A stretch of 64,000 nt of DNA from JAWKWH01 sp965204295 (GTDB taxonomy: Bacteria; Pseudomonadota; Alphaproteobacteria; Rhizobiales; Rhizobiaceae). The first letter of the stretch is position 1, and each line of letters begins with the position of its first letter. The translations under genes were made by a program, and so were the position numbers. Positions 26,311-35,361 of the stretch are shown one piece after another. The notes beneath the pieces are model-generated. The model made no database searches. It saw nothing but the letters and a program-made list of their open reading frames with translations, and was not told the origin of the DNA. Location: contig OZ241973.1 in NCBI GenBank assembly GCA_965204295.1, positions 1,860,001-1,924,000 of the forward strand. The letters are read 5' to 3'.

Positions 26311-27885
26311 GTGCTCGACACCGGCCAATCGAAATCCGTCGAAATCGAGCGGCTCGACGCCGAGGCGGTCAATTCCGCCGCGTTGCGCCAACCTCTTTAC
26401 GCCGCGCGAAAGAAGGTGTTTCCAAAGCGGGCGACCGGCGTTTTCCGCCGATTCAAGTGGCTGGTCATGACCGTCACGCTCGGAATTTACTACATCACGC
26501 CGTGGCTGCGCTGGGACCGGGGAGAATTCGCTCCGGACCAGGCCGTGCTGATCGATTTCGGAAGCCGCCGTTTTTACTTCTTCATGATCGAAATCTGGCC
26601 GCAGGAATTCATTTTTGTCGCCGGACTGCTGGTGATGGCCGGGTTCGGCCTGTTTCTGGTCACCTCGATCGCCGGACGGGCCTGGTGCGGCTACACCTGT
26701 CCGCAGACGGTGTGGGTCGATCTGTTTCTGGTTGTCGAGCGCGCCATGGAAGGCGACCGCAATGCGCGGATCAAGCTCGACAAGGGTCCGTGGACCGCCG
26801 CGAAAATCGCCAAGCGCGTCGCAAAGCACTCGATCTGGCTGGCGATCGCGGCGGCGACCGGCGGCGCGTGGATATTCTATTTCGCCGACGCTCCAACCCT
26901 GTTCATCGACTTCCTTACCGGTCGGGCGGCCCCGGTCGCCTATATCACGGTCGCCGTGCTCACCGCCACGACGTATGCGTTCGGCGGGCTGATGCGCGAA
27001 CAGGTCTGCACCTATATGTGCCCGTGGCCGCGCATTCAGGCGGCGATGCTGGATGAGGAATCGCTCACCGTCACCTATAACGACTGGCGAGGCGAACCGC
27101 GCGGCCGCCACGCCAGGAGGACGGCCGCCGCGGGCGAGACGGTGGGCGATTGCGTCGATTGCAACGCCTGCGTCGCCGTCTGTCCGATGGGAATCGACAT
27201 ACGCGACGGCCAGCAACTGGAATGCATCACCTGCGCGCTGTGCATCGACGCCTGCGACGGCGTCATGGACAAGCTCGGCAGGGAACGCGGTCTGATCTCC
27301 TATGCGACCCTGTCGGAGTATCACCACAACATGGCGCTGGCGACGAACGGCGGCGCCGCCGAAATCGATCCGAAGAGGGTTTACGGTTCCGACCGCAAAC
27401 TCGCCGGCGATGTCGGACATTTCCGGATCGGTCATCTGTTCCGGGCGCGCACGTTGATGTATGCCGGTCTCTGGTCGCTGGCGGGCGTCGGATTATTCGT
27501 CGCGCTGCTGTCCCGGGACCGGCTCGAGATCAACGTGCTGCATGATCGAAACCCGCAATTCGTCAAATTGTCGGACGGATCGATCCGCAACGGTTATTCG
27601 GTCAAGCTGCTCAACATGATACCGGAGGAAAGGGTCATCTTTCTGTCGATGGAGGGTCTGCCGGGCGCCGTGATGTCGGCGATCGGAATCGACAGGCCGG
27701 AAGGCCGGTCGCTCGCCATTCCGGTCGAGCCGGACAGGCTTCGCAAAGTGAAGATCTTCGTTCGCCAGCCGCCTGAACACGTCGCCGACACCGCCGCGAA
27801 ATTCGCATTTATCGCCGAAGACAAATCGAGCGCGGAGAGCGATCGCTATACCGCGACATTCAACGCGCCCGGCTGGGACGATTGA
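26311..27885 (+). CDS. ccoG: Cytochrome c oxidase accessory protein CcoG (FixG), polyferredoxin
   Basis: This 524-residue membrane protein has several helices and two ferredoxin-type cluster motifs, CVDCNACVAVCP and CITCALCIDACD. Additional Cys in GRAWCGYTCPQ and CTYMCPWPR belong to the NapH/FixG family. The periplasmic C-terminal domain is complete. It has been linked to Cu(II) reduction for cbb3 assembly. The start is GTG at 26311, with GGGAGG five bases upstream. The stop overlaps the region of the ccoH start. Confidence 0.95.
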   Translation: MLDTGQSKSVEIERLDAEAVNSAALRQPLYAARKKVFPKRATGVFRRFKWLVMTVTLGIYYITPWLRWDRGEFAPDQAVLIDFGSRRFYFFMIEIWPQEFIFVAGLLVMAGFGLFLVTSIAGRAWCGYTCPQTVWVDLFLVVERAMEGDRNARIKLDKGPWTAAKIAKRVAKHSIWLAIAAATGGAWIFYFADAPTLFIDFLTGRAAPVAYITVAVLTATTYAFGGLMREQVCTYMCPWPRIQAAMLDEESLTVTYNDWRGEPRGRHARRTAAAGETVGDCVDCNACVAVCPMGIDIRDGQQLECITCALCIDACDGVMDKLGRERGLISYATLSEYHHNMALATNGGAAEIDPKRVYGSDRKLAGDVGHFRIGHLFRARTLMYAGLWSLAGVGLFVALLSRDRLEINVLHDRNPQFVKLSDGSIRNGYSVKLLNMIPEERVIFLSMEGLPGAVMSAIGIDRPEGRSLAIPVEPDRLRKVKIFVRQPPEHVADTAAKFAFIAEDKSSAESDRYTATFNAPGWDD

Positions 27886-27887
27886 CG

Positions 27888-28370
27888 ATGCCCCGGCAAT
27901 TCACCGGCTTTCACATGGCGGCGGTCATGGCGGCGTTTTTTGGCGTGATCGTCGCCGTCAACATCGTCATGGCGACGTTCGCCTCGACAAGCTGGACCGG
28001 GCTGGTGGTGAAAAACTCCTACGTCGCGAGCCGGAACTTCAACGAAGCGATTGCGGCGCGGCGACGGCAGGACCGATTGGGCTGGAGCGGAGAATTCGAA
28101 ATTCTCGACGGGCGTGTGTCATACCGATTGAAGAACGGCGACGGCCGGCCGGTGAACGCGAACGCGATCACCCTGGCTTTCAAGCGACCGGCCTTTGAAA
28201 GCGACGACCACGATGTGGTTCTATCCGGCGCCGGCGCCGGGCTGTTTGTCGCCAATTATCGGCCCGCCGACGGCGTATGGGTTATCGAGGTCATCGCCGA
28301 CGCCGGCCTCGAAGCGCCATGGCGCGATTCATTCAGGGTTTCTGTCGACAACGGCCGGTTGTCGCCATGA
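27888..28370 (+). CDS. ccoH: FixH/CcoH family assembly protein
   Basis: This 160-residue protein has one N-terminal membrane helix (about 9-31) and a periplasmic beta domain containing SRNFNEAIAARRRQDRLGW, a FixH hallmark. It is needed for stable cbb3 assembly. The ATG at 27888 lies two bases after the ccoG stop. Its stop overlaps the ccoI start in an ATGA. Confidence 0.93.
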   Translation: MPRQFTGFHMAAVMAAFFGVIVAVNIVMATFASTSWTGLVVKNSYVASRNFNEAIAARRRQDRLGWSGEFEILDGRVSYRLKNGDGRPVNANAITLAFKRPAFESDDHDVVLSGAGAGLFVANYRPADGVWVIEVIADAGLEAPWRDSFRVSVDNGRLSP

Positions 28371-30619
28371 GTCGTCATGCGCCCGGGGCGGAGAATGCCG
28401 GCGGCGACAGCCGACACGCGGCGGAAATCCGTCTGGCCAGTCGGCCGCTCGGAAACGGTCTGGCGCAAACCGGCTTTTCCGTATCCGATATTCGCTGCGG
28501 CGGATGCCTGCGCAAAATCGAAAACGCGGTCGGCGCGCTCGACGGGGTCGAGTTTGTCCGCGCCAATTTGTCGGCAAAGCGCGTCGATGTCGGATGGCGC
28601 GAAAACGGGCCGGTTCCTCCGATCATCCCGACCATGGAAAGTATCGGATATGCGGCGCATCCGGGCGAGAACGACGATACAAGGCGCGATGCGACCCTGC
28701 GGCGTTTGTTGCAGGCGACCGCCGTGGCGGGATTCGCCGCCGCGAATATCATGCTGCTGTCCGTTTCGGTATGGTCGGGCGCGGAGGATGCGACGCGCGA
28801 TCTGTTTCATTGGATTTCCGCGCTTATCGCCCTGCCGGCGCTGGCTTATTCCGGTCGCGTCTTCTTCGAATCGGCCTGGAGCGCATTGAGGGCGGGCCGC
28901 CTGAACATGGATGTTCCGATCTCGCTGGCCATCCTGCTGGCGTTCGGCATGAGCCTTTACGAGACGGCCGGTCACGGCGAGCACGCCTATTTCGATGCGG
29001 CGGCGACGCTGACGTTCTTCCTGCTGATCGGGCGCACGCTCGACCATGTCATGCGGGAACGCGCGCGATCGGCGGTGACGGGGCTCGCGCGGCTGTCCGC
29101 CCGCGGGGCCGTCGTGCTGAACGACGACGGCAGCCGCGACTATGTCGAGACCGGCGCGATCGAGCCCGGTATGAAGCTTCAGGTTTCGGCGGGAGAGCGC
29201 ATTCCCGTCGACGGGCGCGTTCTGGCGGGCGTTTCCGAGATCGATCGTTCGATCGTCACCGGCGAAAGCGAACCGGCCGTCGCAGGGACGGATAGCGACG
29301 TGAAGGCGGGAACGCTGAATCTGACCGGGTCGCTGACCATGGAAGCGACGGCCGCCGCCCGGGACTCGTTTCTCGCCGAAATCAGGCGTTTGATGGAGGC
29401 CGCGGAAGGCGGTCGGTCCCGCTATCGCCGCATCGCCGATCGGGCCGCCGAAATCTATGCGCCGGCGGTGCATCTGGCCGCCGCGCTGACATTCGCGGCG
29501 TGGTACTGGAATTCCGGCGATCTTCACCGGTCGATCTACACGGCGATCGCCGTGTTGATCATCACCTGTCCCTGTGCGCTGGGTCTCGCGGCGCCCGTCG
29601 TTCAGGTGGCGGCGGCGCGCCGTCTGTTCGATGCGGGCGTCATGGTCAAGGACGGCGGCGCGCTGGAGCGGATCGCGGAGTGCGACCATGTCGTTTTCGA
29701 CAAGACCGGCACGCTGACCGGGAATGCCGTACGGGTCGCCAATGCGGACGATATCGACGCGAAATCATTGACGATCGCCGCGTCGATGGCGTCACGGTCG
29801 AGACATCCCTACTCGAAGGCGATCGCCGAAACGGGCTCCGATCGTGTCGAAATCGGCGCGCTGCGGGAGCGCCCGGGATACGGTCTTGAAGCGACGGTCG
29901 GCGGGAAAACCTGTCGCCTGGGCCGACCGGAATGGGCGCTGGACGAAACCGGAAATCGTGGGGAGCAGGTTGTTCTCGCTCGCGAAGGCGAACGGCTTGC
30001 CGGGTTTTCTTTCGCTGCGCGACCGCGCGCCGATGCGGAACGGTCGGTCGCGGCGGTGCGGGCGCTTGGACTGAAGCCGGAAATCCTGTCCGGCGACAGG
30101 ATCGCATCGGTGAAAGCCGTGGCGAACTCGCTTCGAATAGACCGGTTCGCCGGTCGGGTTTCGCCGTCGGACAAGATCGACAGGCTCGCCGCGTTGAAGG
30201 CGGATGGCGGCAGGGTGTTGATGGTCGGCGACGGAATCAACGACGCGCCCGCGCTGGCCGCCGCGCATGCTTCGATGGCGCCGGCGAGCGCCGCCGATGT
30301 CGGGCGCAACGCCGCCGACTTCATTTTCCTGCGCGAAAGTCTGACCGCCGTTCCGTTCACGATCGACACGGCGCGTCGGGCGGCCACGCTGGTGAAGCAG
30401 AATTTCGCCTTGTCGGCGCTGTATAATCTTGTCGCCGTACCCGCCGCGGCGCTCGGTCATGCGACGCCGCTTGTCGCGGCCCTCGCCATGTCCGCTTCGT
30501 CGATTATCGTGATCGCCAACGCCATGCGGTTGAACGTCGGCGGGCGTGGGGAGCGCATTGACGGCGGCGCGGCCATCATGCCGCAAAACGCGGCGACGAC
30601 GGGAATTCCCGCGCGATGA
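28367..30619 (+). CDS. ccoI: Copper-translocating P-type ATPase CcoI (FixI)
   Basis: This 750-residue P1B ATPase delivers copper for CuB. The order is: an N-terminal heavy-metal domain with CGGCLRKIE, membrane helices, the actuator TGESEP, the ion-channel motif CPCALGLA, the phosphorylation site DKTGTLTG, the HP motif SRHPYSKAI, and the hinge GDGINDAPALA. All catalytic motifs are intact. Start and stop overlap neighbours by four bases each (ATGA), so ccoHIS is translationally coupled. Confidence 0.96.
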   Translation: MSRHAPGAENAGGDSRHAAEIRLASRPLGNGLAQTGFSVSDIRCGGCLRKIENAVGALDGVEFVRANLSAKRVDVGWRENGPVPPIIPTMESIGYAAHPGENDDTRRDATLRRLLQATAVAGFAAANIMLLSVSVWSGAEDATRDLFHWISALIALPALAYSGRVFFESAWSALRAGRLNMDVPISLAILLAFGMSLYETAGHGEHAYFDAAATLTFFLLIGRTLDHVMRERARSAVTGLARLSARGAVVLNDDGSRDYVETGAIEPGMKLQVSAGERIPVDGRVLAGVSEIDRSIVTGESEPAVAGTDSDVKAGTLNLTGSLTMEATAAARDSFLAEIRRLMEAAEGGRSRYRRIADRAAEIYAPAVHLAAALTFAAWYWNSGDLHRSIYTAIAVLIITCPCALGLAAPVVQVAAARRLFDAGVMVKDGGALERIAECDHVVFDKTGTLTGNAVRVANADDIDAKSLTIAASMASRSRHPYSKAIAETGSDRVEIGALRERPGYGLEATVGGKTCRLGRPEWALDETGNRGEQVVLAREGERLAGFSFAARPRADAERSVAAVRALGLKPEILSGDRIASVKAVANSLRIDRFAGRVSPSDKIDRLAALKADGGRVLMVGDGINDAPALAAAHASMAPASAADVGRNAADFIFLRESLTAVPFTIDTARRAATLVKQNFALSALYNLVAVPAAALGHATPLVAALAMSASSIIVIANAMRLNVGGRGERIDGGAAIMPQNAATTGIPAR

Positions 30620-30771
30620 ACGTCCTTCTCATCCTGATTCCGGTCGCGTTGCTGCTCGGCGCGCTCGGTCTGGGCGCATTTTTGTGGTCGCTGAAATCGG
30701 GGCAATATGACGATCTGGACGGCGCCGGCGAACGCGTGTTGCTGGACGACGCCGACGACACGCCCGAATGA
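30616..30771 (+). CDS. ccoS: cbb3 oxidase maturation protein CcoS (FixS)
   Basis: This 51-residue single-helix protein begins MNVLLILIPVALLLGALGLG. The FLWSLKSGQYDDLDG motif follows, the family signature, and the tail is acidic. It is required for cofactor insertion into the oxidase. It overlaps the ccoI stop and ends the operon, converging on matB 39 bases away. Confidence 0.95.
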   Translation: MNVLLILIPVALLLGALGLGAFLWSLKSGQYDDLDGAGERVLLDDADDTPE

Positions 30772-30810
30772 AGGGTTTGTCGCGACCCCGGACAGTATAC
30801 GCCGCGATAT

Positions 30811-32319
30811 TCAGCCGGCGAATACATTCCCGTAGCGCTGCCGCAGCGCGTTCTTTTGCACTTTTCCCATCGTGTTGCGCGGCAGTTCGTCGATGACGAT
30901 GTACTTCCGCGGCCGTTTGAACCGGGCGATCCCGTCTCCGATCGCCTGCGCGAGCGCTTCGGCATCGACCGCGGCGCCGGGTTTGGGAACGACAATGCCG
31001 ACGACGGCCTCGCCCATGTCGGGATGCGGAACGCCGATAACGGCGGATTCCAGCACGCCGTCCTGCCCGTCGAGCAGTTGTTCGACCTCCTTCGGGTAGA
31101 TGTTGAGGCCGCCGGAAATGATCAGATCCCTGCCGCGACCGACGATGCGGATGTAACCGTCCCGATCCCGTGAAGCCATGTCGCCCGTGATGAAGAACCC
31201 GTCCGGTCGAAATTCCTCTTCGGTTTTTTCCGGCATTCGCCAGTAACCGGAAAACACATTCGGTCCGCTTACCTCGAGAATTCCGATTTCTCCCGGCGTG
31301 ACGGGTTCGCCGGTCTCCCCGTCGCAAATTCGCGCCTTGACGCCCGGCAACGGAAATCCGACCGCGCCGGCGCGCCGCTCGCCGTCATAGGGATTGGATG
31401 TGTTCATGCCGGTCTCCGTCATGCCGTAGCGCTCCAGAATGCGGTGGCCGGTGCGCGCTTCGAACTCGACATGGGTTTCCGCCGGCAACGGAGCGCTGCC
31501 CGAGATGAACAATCTCATATGACGGGTACTATCGCGAGAGAGCCGCTCGTCGCCCAGAAGGCGGGTGTAAAATGTCGGTACGCCCATCATCGAGGTGGAT
31601 TCCGGCAGATTGGCCACTATGGCGTCGAGATCGAATTTCGGCAAAAAGATCATCGTCCCCCCGGCGAGCAGCATGACATCGGTCGCGACGAACAATCCGT
31701 GGGTATGGTGGATCGGCAGGGCGTGCAGCAAAATGTCGTCCGCCGAGAATTTCCAAAGGCCGACCAGCGCCTCCGCATTGGACAGCAGATTGTCGTGGGA
31801 CAGCATCGCGCCCTTTGAACGTCCGGTCGTGCCGGAAGTATACAGGATCGCCGCCAAATCGTTTCCGCCGCGTTCGACGGGGTCGAATTCCGGTCGCCGG
31901 TCGGCGGCGGCGCGTGGCAGCGCGCCGGTTTCGTCGGCATTGAGCGTGAGCACCTGCGCATTGCCGGCGATTGACGTAACGGCTCCTTCGCCGGCTCCGT
32001 CGCAGACGATCAGCGAAGGTTCGGCATCGCCGATGAAATACTCCAGTTCGGTCGGGGTGTAGGCCGTGTTCAACGGCAGGAATACGGCGCCGGCGCGCAC
32101 GCAGGCCGCGTAGAGCGCCAGCGCGGTCGGGGATTTTTCGACCTGAACCGCCACGCGGTCGCCGACGCCGACGCCCGCCGCGACAAGCGCATTGGCGAGA
32201 CGGCCCGATCGCCCGATGAAATCACGGTAGCCGAGCGTATGGCCGCCGGGCGTTATGAGAAAGGGTTTGTCGTTTTCGGCATGCGGCGCGAACAATGCGT
32301 CAAAAAGCGTGTTGGACAA
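30811..32319 (-). CDS. matB: Malonyl-CoA synthetase
   Basis: This 502-residue ANL enzyme makes malonyl-CoA from malonate, ATP and CoA. It follows the Rhizobium MatB pattern: the N-terminus SNTLFDALFAPH, VAVQVEKSPTALALYAAC, the P-loop ILYTSGTTGRSKGAM, the pocket HALPIHHTHGLFVATDV, ERYGMTETGMNTSNPY, and the C-terminal Lys in LPRNTMGKVQKN. The start must be TTG at 32319 to give the rhizobial N-terminus; GGAAACG lies just before it. Longer upstream extensions are antisense-like noise. No malonate carrier (matC) or matR gene is next to it. The IclR gene lies 98 bases upstream on the same strand. Confidence 0.92.
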   Translation of the reverse strand: MSNTLFDALFAPHAENDKPFLITPGGHTLGYRDFIGRSGRLANALVAAGVGVGDRVAVQVEKSPTALALYAACVRAGAVFLPLNTAYTPTELEYFIGDAEPSLIVCDGAGEGAVTSIAGNAQVLTLNADETGALPRAAADRRPEFDPVERGGNDLAAILYTSGTTGRSKGAMLSHDNLLSNAEALVGLWKFSADDILLHALPIHHTHGLFVATDVMLLAGGTMIFLPKFDLDAIVANLPESTSMMGVPTFYTRLLGDERLSRDSTRHMRLFISGSAPLPAETHVEFEARTGHRILERYGMTETGMNTSNPYDGERRAGAVGFPLPGVKARICDGETGEPVTPGEIGILEVSGPNVFSGYWRMPEKTEEEFRPDGFFITGDMASRDRDGYIRIVGRGRDLIISGGLNIYPKEVEQLLDGQDGVLESAVIGVPHPDMGEAVVGIVVPKPGAAVDAEALAQAIGDGIARFKRPRKYIVIDELPRNTMGKVQKNALRQRYGNVFAG

Positions 32320-32417
32320 AGGTTCGTTTCCGGTTTCGGGGCATGGCGGCGGTTTTCGATGGCGCACGCCATTGCGGACATTTCGTGGCGGCGGCGGTTC
32401 GAGGCAGGGGTCGGGCA

Positions 32418-33176
32418 TCAGCCTATCACCCGCTTCAATCCGGACTGCGCCTTGAGCAACGCCGGCAGGCAGGCGCTGACGATTTCCTCCGGAACCGCCT
32501 GTATCGCCGCCATTCCGGTATTCAGCGCGGCGACCACCCCGCCGCGGACGTTGACGACCGGCACCGCGAGCGAGCGAAGACCCGTCTCGACCTCCTGATC
32601 GACCAGGGCGTATCCCCTTGCCCGGACTTCGGCGATTTCCGACATGATGTCCTCCGGATCCGTCAGCGAGCGAACGGTTCTCGGGGTGAGGTCGGAAGCG
32701 TCGATGATCCCGCGGGCCCGGTCGTCCGGAAGCGCGGCGATCAACACCCGTCCCATGGATGTGCAATGGGCGGGCAGCCGCGAACCGGGCATCAGGCCGA
32801 TCGACATGACCCGGCGTCGTGCGGCGCGCGCGATGTAGACGATTTCGGTTTCGTCAAGGATCGATACGGAGCACGATTGGCCGATTTGTTCGGAGAGCTG
32901 ATCGAGCCACGGCTGAACGATCCGAGACAGCGGCAGGGCGGCGAGCGCGCCCATGCCGAGCCTTAGAACCCGGGGCGTCAAGGTGAAGTATTTTCCGTCG
33001 TAGTCCGCATAGCCGAGCGAATGCAGGGTCAGCAGGCAACGCCGCGCGGTCGCCCTGTTCAGGCCCGTTCGATCGGAAACATCGCTGATCGCAAGGCGCG
33101 GACGATCGGCGTCAAAACATTCCAGCACGCCCAATCCCTTCGCCAGCGATGCGATCATGTCGGTCTTGTTCAACAT
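32418..33176 (-). CDS. pcaR: IclR-family transcriptional regulator, PcaR/PcaU type
   Basis: This 252-residue regulator has an N-terminal winged helix (SLAKGLGVLECFDADRPRLAISDVS in parts, then LNRATARRCLLTLHSLGY) and a C-terminal effector domain (GSRLPAHCTSMGRVLIAALP). These are characteristic of PcaR, which senses 3-oxoadipate or related acids and controls pca genes. It is divergent from pcaIJ with about 100 bases between starts, which fits direct control. The region between contains TTGACA-like sequence. It could also affect matB downstream. Confidence 0.85.
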   Translation of the reverse strand: MLNKTDMIASLAKGLGVLECFDADRPRLAISDVSDRTGLNRATARRCLLTLHSLGYADYDGKYFTLTPRVLRLGMGALAALPLSRIVQPWLDQLSEQIGQSCSVSILDETEIVYIARAARRRVMSIGLMPGSRLPAHCTSMGRVLIAALPDDRARGIIDASDLTPRTVRSLTDPEDIMSEIAEVRARGYALVDQEVETGLRSLAVPVVNVRGGVVAALNTGMAAIQAVPEEIVSACLPALLKAQSGLKRVIG

Positions 33177-33278
33177 GCGAACGCAAACTGCGCCTGTTTG
33201 AACAAATGTCAACATTCGCACGATTCCGCTTGCTCCGATGCGGTTCCCGCGGATGAATGACGAACCCGGGTGGACGCC

Positions 33279-34001
33279 ATGATCGACAAGACAATCCCGC
33301 ATGTGAGCGACGCCGTGTCGGCGATCGGCGACGGCGCCGTCCTGATGATCGGCGGTTTTGGCGGTTCCGGCGCGCCGGTCGAACTGATCCATGCGCTGAT
33401 CGACAGGAAACCCGCCGGTCTGACCGTCATCAACAACAATGCCGGCAACGGACATGTCGGGATTGCCGCGATGATCGCGCAGGGCATGGTCGCCAAAATG
33501 ATCTGCTCCTTCCCGCGCTCTTCCGATCCCGGGGCGTTCACCGATCTGTATCTTGCCGGCGGGATCGAACTGGAACTCGTTCCGCAGGGAACTCTCGCCG
33601 AACGCATCCGCGCCGGCGGCGCCGGCATTCCCGCCTTCTACACTCCGACAAGCCATGGAACCGATCTCGCGAAAGGCAAGCCGGTCGCCGAGTTCGACGG
33701 CCGCGCCTATGTGCGGGAACGGTGGCTCAAGGCCGATTTCGCCATCGTCAAGGCGGAAACGGGCGACGCCATGGGCAATCTCACCTACCGGATGGCGGGC
33801 CGCAACTTCAATCCCCTGATGGCGATGGCCGCGAAACGGACGATCGCGCAGGTCGCCCGTATCGTACCGGTCGGAGACATCGACCCGGAGCAGGTGATCA
33901 CGCCCGGCATCTTTGTCGACGGCGTGGTCGAAGTCGCCGACCCCGCCCAGGAAGAGGTTCTGAACCGCCGGGGCGCGCGCTATCCGGAGCCGGTCGCATG
34001 A
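33279..34001 (+). CDS. pcaI: 3-Oxoadipate CoA-transferase subunit A
   Basis: This 240-residue alpha subunit of the CoA transferase converts 3-oxoadipate plus succinyl-CoA to 3-oxoadipyl-CoA, the penultimate step of the beta-ketoadipate pathway. The glycine-rich VLMIGGFGGSGAPVELIHAL, NNNAGNG, ICSFPRSSDP and the C-terminal VEVADPAQEEVLNRR fit PcaI. The ATG at 33279 has GGGTGGA upstream; GTG at 33270 is possible. The stop overlaps the pcaJ start (ATGA). Other pca genes are absent here. Confidence 0.93.
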   Translation: MIDKTIPHVSDAVSAIGDGAVLMIGGFGGSGAPVELIHALIDRKPAGLTVINNNAGNGHVGIAAMIAQGMVAKMICSFPRSSDPGAFTDLYLAGGIELELVPQGTLAERIRAGGAGIPAFYTPTSHGTDLAKGKPVAEFDGRAYVRERWLKADFAIVKAETGDAMGNLTYRMAGRNFNPLMAMAAKRTIAQVARIVPVGDIDPEQVITPGIFVDGVVEVADPAQEEVLNRRGARYPEPVA

Positions 34002-34684
34002 ACGGCCGGCTCGACCGGATAAAGCTGTCAAACGATCAAATCGCCCGGCGCGCCGCCCGGGATATCGAAGACGGCGCCTATGTCAATCTCGGCATCGGCT
34101 TTCCCGAGAAGATTGCCGGGTTTCTGCCCGGGGACCGACAAGCCGTTTTCCATACCGAAAACGGCGTTCTCGGATTTGGCGAAGCGCCGGAGGCGGGGAA
34201 CGAAGACTGGGATCTGATCAATGCCGGCAAGAAGGCGATCACGCTGAAGCCCGGCGCGGCCTTCTTCCATCACGCCGACAGCTTTGCGATGGTGCGCGGC
34301 GGCCATCTCGACCTGGCGATACTCGGCGCGTATCAGGTGGCGGAGAACGGCGATCTCGCCAACTGGTCGACGGGAACGGGCGGCGTGCCCGCGGTCGGCG
34401 GGGCGATGGATCTGGTTCATGGCGCAAGGCGCGTCGCCGTCGTGACGAACCATGTGACCGGGAACGGCGAACCGAAACTGCTTAGGCGCTGCACCATGCC
34501 GCTTACCGGCGTCGGTTGCGTCACGCGCGTCTACACGTCTCTTGCGGTCATCGACATCGAAGAAGCGCGATTCGTTCTTCGCGAAAAACTTGCCGAAATC
34601 TCCTTCGACGATTTGCAGGCGGTGACCGGCGCCGAACTGAATGTCGCCGGCGCCGTCGCCGACCTTGTCGCGCCTGAACCGTAG
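33998..34684 (+). CDS. pcaJ: 3-Oxoadipate CoA-transferase subunit B
   Basis: This 228-residue beta subunit carries the catalytic glutamate in HTENGVLGFG and the loop NLGIGFPEKIAGF. GTGGVPAVGGAMDL and the end VTGAELNVAG are also typical. It is translationally coupled to pcaI. A truncated foreign gene ends right after it on the other strand, so pcaJ marks the left edge of the downstream island. Confidence 0.93.
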   Translation: MNGRLDRIKLSNDQIARRAARDIEDGAYVNLGIGFPEKIAGFLPGDRQAVFHTENGVLGFGEAPEAGNEDWDLINAGKKAITLKPGAAFFHHADSFAMVRGGHLDLAILGAYQVAENGDLANWSTGTGGVPAVGGAMDLVHGARRVAVVTNHVTGNGEPKLLRRCTMPLTGVGCVTRVYTSLAVIDIEEARFVLREKLAEISFDDLQAVTGAELNVAGAVADLVAPEP

Positions 34685-34715
34685 CCGTTCGCGATTTGCG
34701 CGGCCCCGGCGGCCA

Positions 34716-34880
34716 GAGCCTCAGGTCGAAGCCCTGCTCGTACGGATGACCGGGAACGCCGCGCCAGCGTTCCGCGAACCGCTCGGCATAACAGTTGTCG
34801 CACCCGGGGCCGACCTTCGTGCATCCGGTCACCGGATTCCAGGTCGCGTCCGTCCATTCGATCCCGGATTTCTGCGCCAA
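34716..34880 (-). pseudogene. DUF5131 (phage Gp37/Gp68-like) protein, N-terminal fragment
   Basis: From a TTG at 34880, the first ~55 residues (SGIEWTDATWNPVTGC, CDNCYAERFAERW, HPYEQGFDLRLWP) match the start of DUF5131/Gp37 proteins, a radical-SAM-like family often found on phages and islands. Similarity stops abruptly near 34716 and the rest of the ~250-residue protein is missing. The frame then runs antisense into pcaJ. This is a deletion scar at the island boundary. Confidence 0.7.
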
Positions 34881-35361
34881 CTGCTCGCCTTACCGTTTCA
34901 CTTTTAGCGTAGCACAATGCGGACTCGGAACAAAGAGGGAACATTGAGAACTGTTTGACACTACCCGATCCTCCGCTGTGGCCGACCTCGGTCTGGACCT
35001 CAGTCGCATTCGGTGAACGCCACCGATTTCGAAGTACAAAGGCATGAGCCAAAAAATACTTCATTTTCCGATAAAAATACTTCATTTTCCGATGTTGCAG
35101 AAAATCGGCCAAATCGGCGCGGTCGTCGGGTCCGGAGAATATCGGCCCGAAGAGAACGCTTCCGGGCATCTCGACGCCGACATCGGTAAACGGCCCCGCC
35201 CGCACAACCCTCGAAAACAACGGAAAAATCCGGCCGCGGCCGGATCGGGTGACGCTTTTCGCGAAGGCAGGCGCCGGCGCAAACCCCGAAACGATCCCGC
35301 ACGGTCCGGCGTTCGCCGGGTCGTGCGGAAGAATACCCGGGTCGCGGGCGCACCGCATGAA
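34881..35361. other. Degraded region between DUF5131 fragment and res gene
   Basis: No intact gene is present. On the minus strand one frame near 35100-35210 reads MPGSVLFGPIFSGPDDRADL, which resembles the C-terminus of a c-type cytochrome (Met ligand followed by the final helix). No haem motif is visible, so it is at most a fragment. A perfect 21-bp tandem duplication lies beside it. Confidence 0.4.
35052..35093. repeat. Perfect 21-bp tandem duplication
   Basis: The unit, which contains ACTTCATTTTCCGAT, occurs twice head to tail with no mismatch. It is AT-rich compared with its surroundings and lies in a region without an intact gene. Confidence 0.9.

Noticed and set aside
28256..29689. A 477-codon minus-strand frame within ccoI
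   Set aside because: Antisense shadow of an intact P-type ATPase.
33177..34031. N-terminal extension of the IclR regulator across pcaI
   Set aside because: The extension is antisense to pcaI and the winged helix starts directly after the ATG at 33176.
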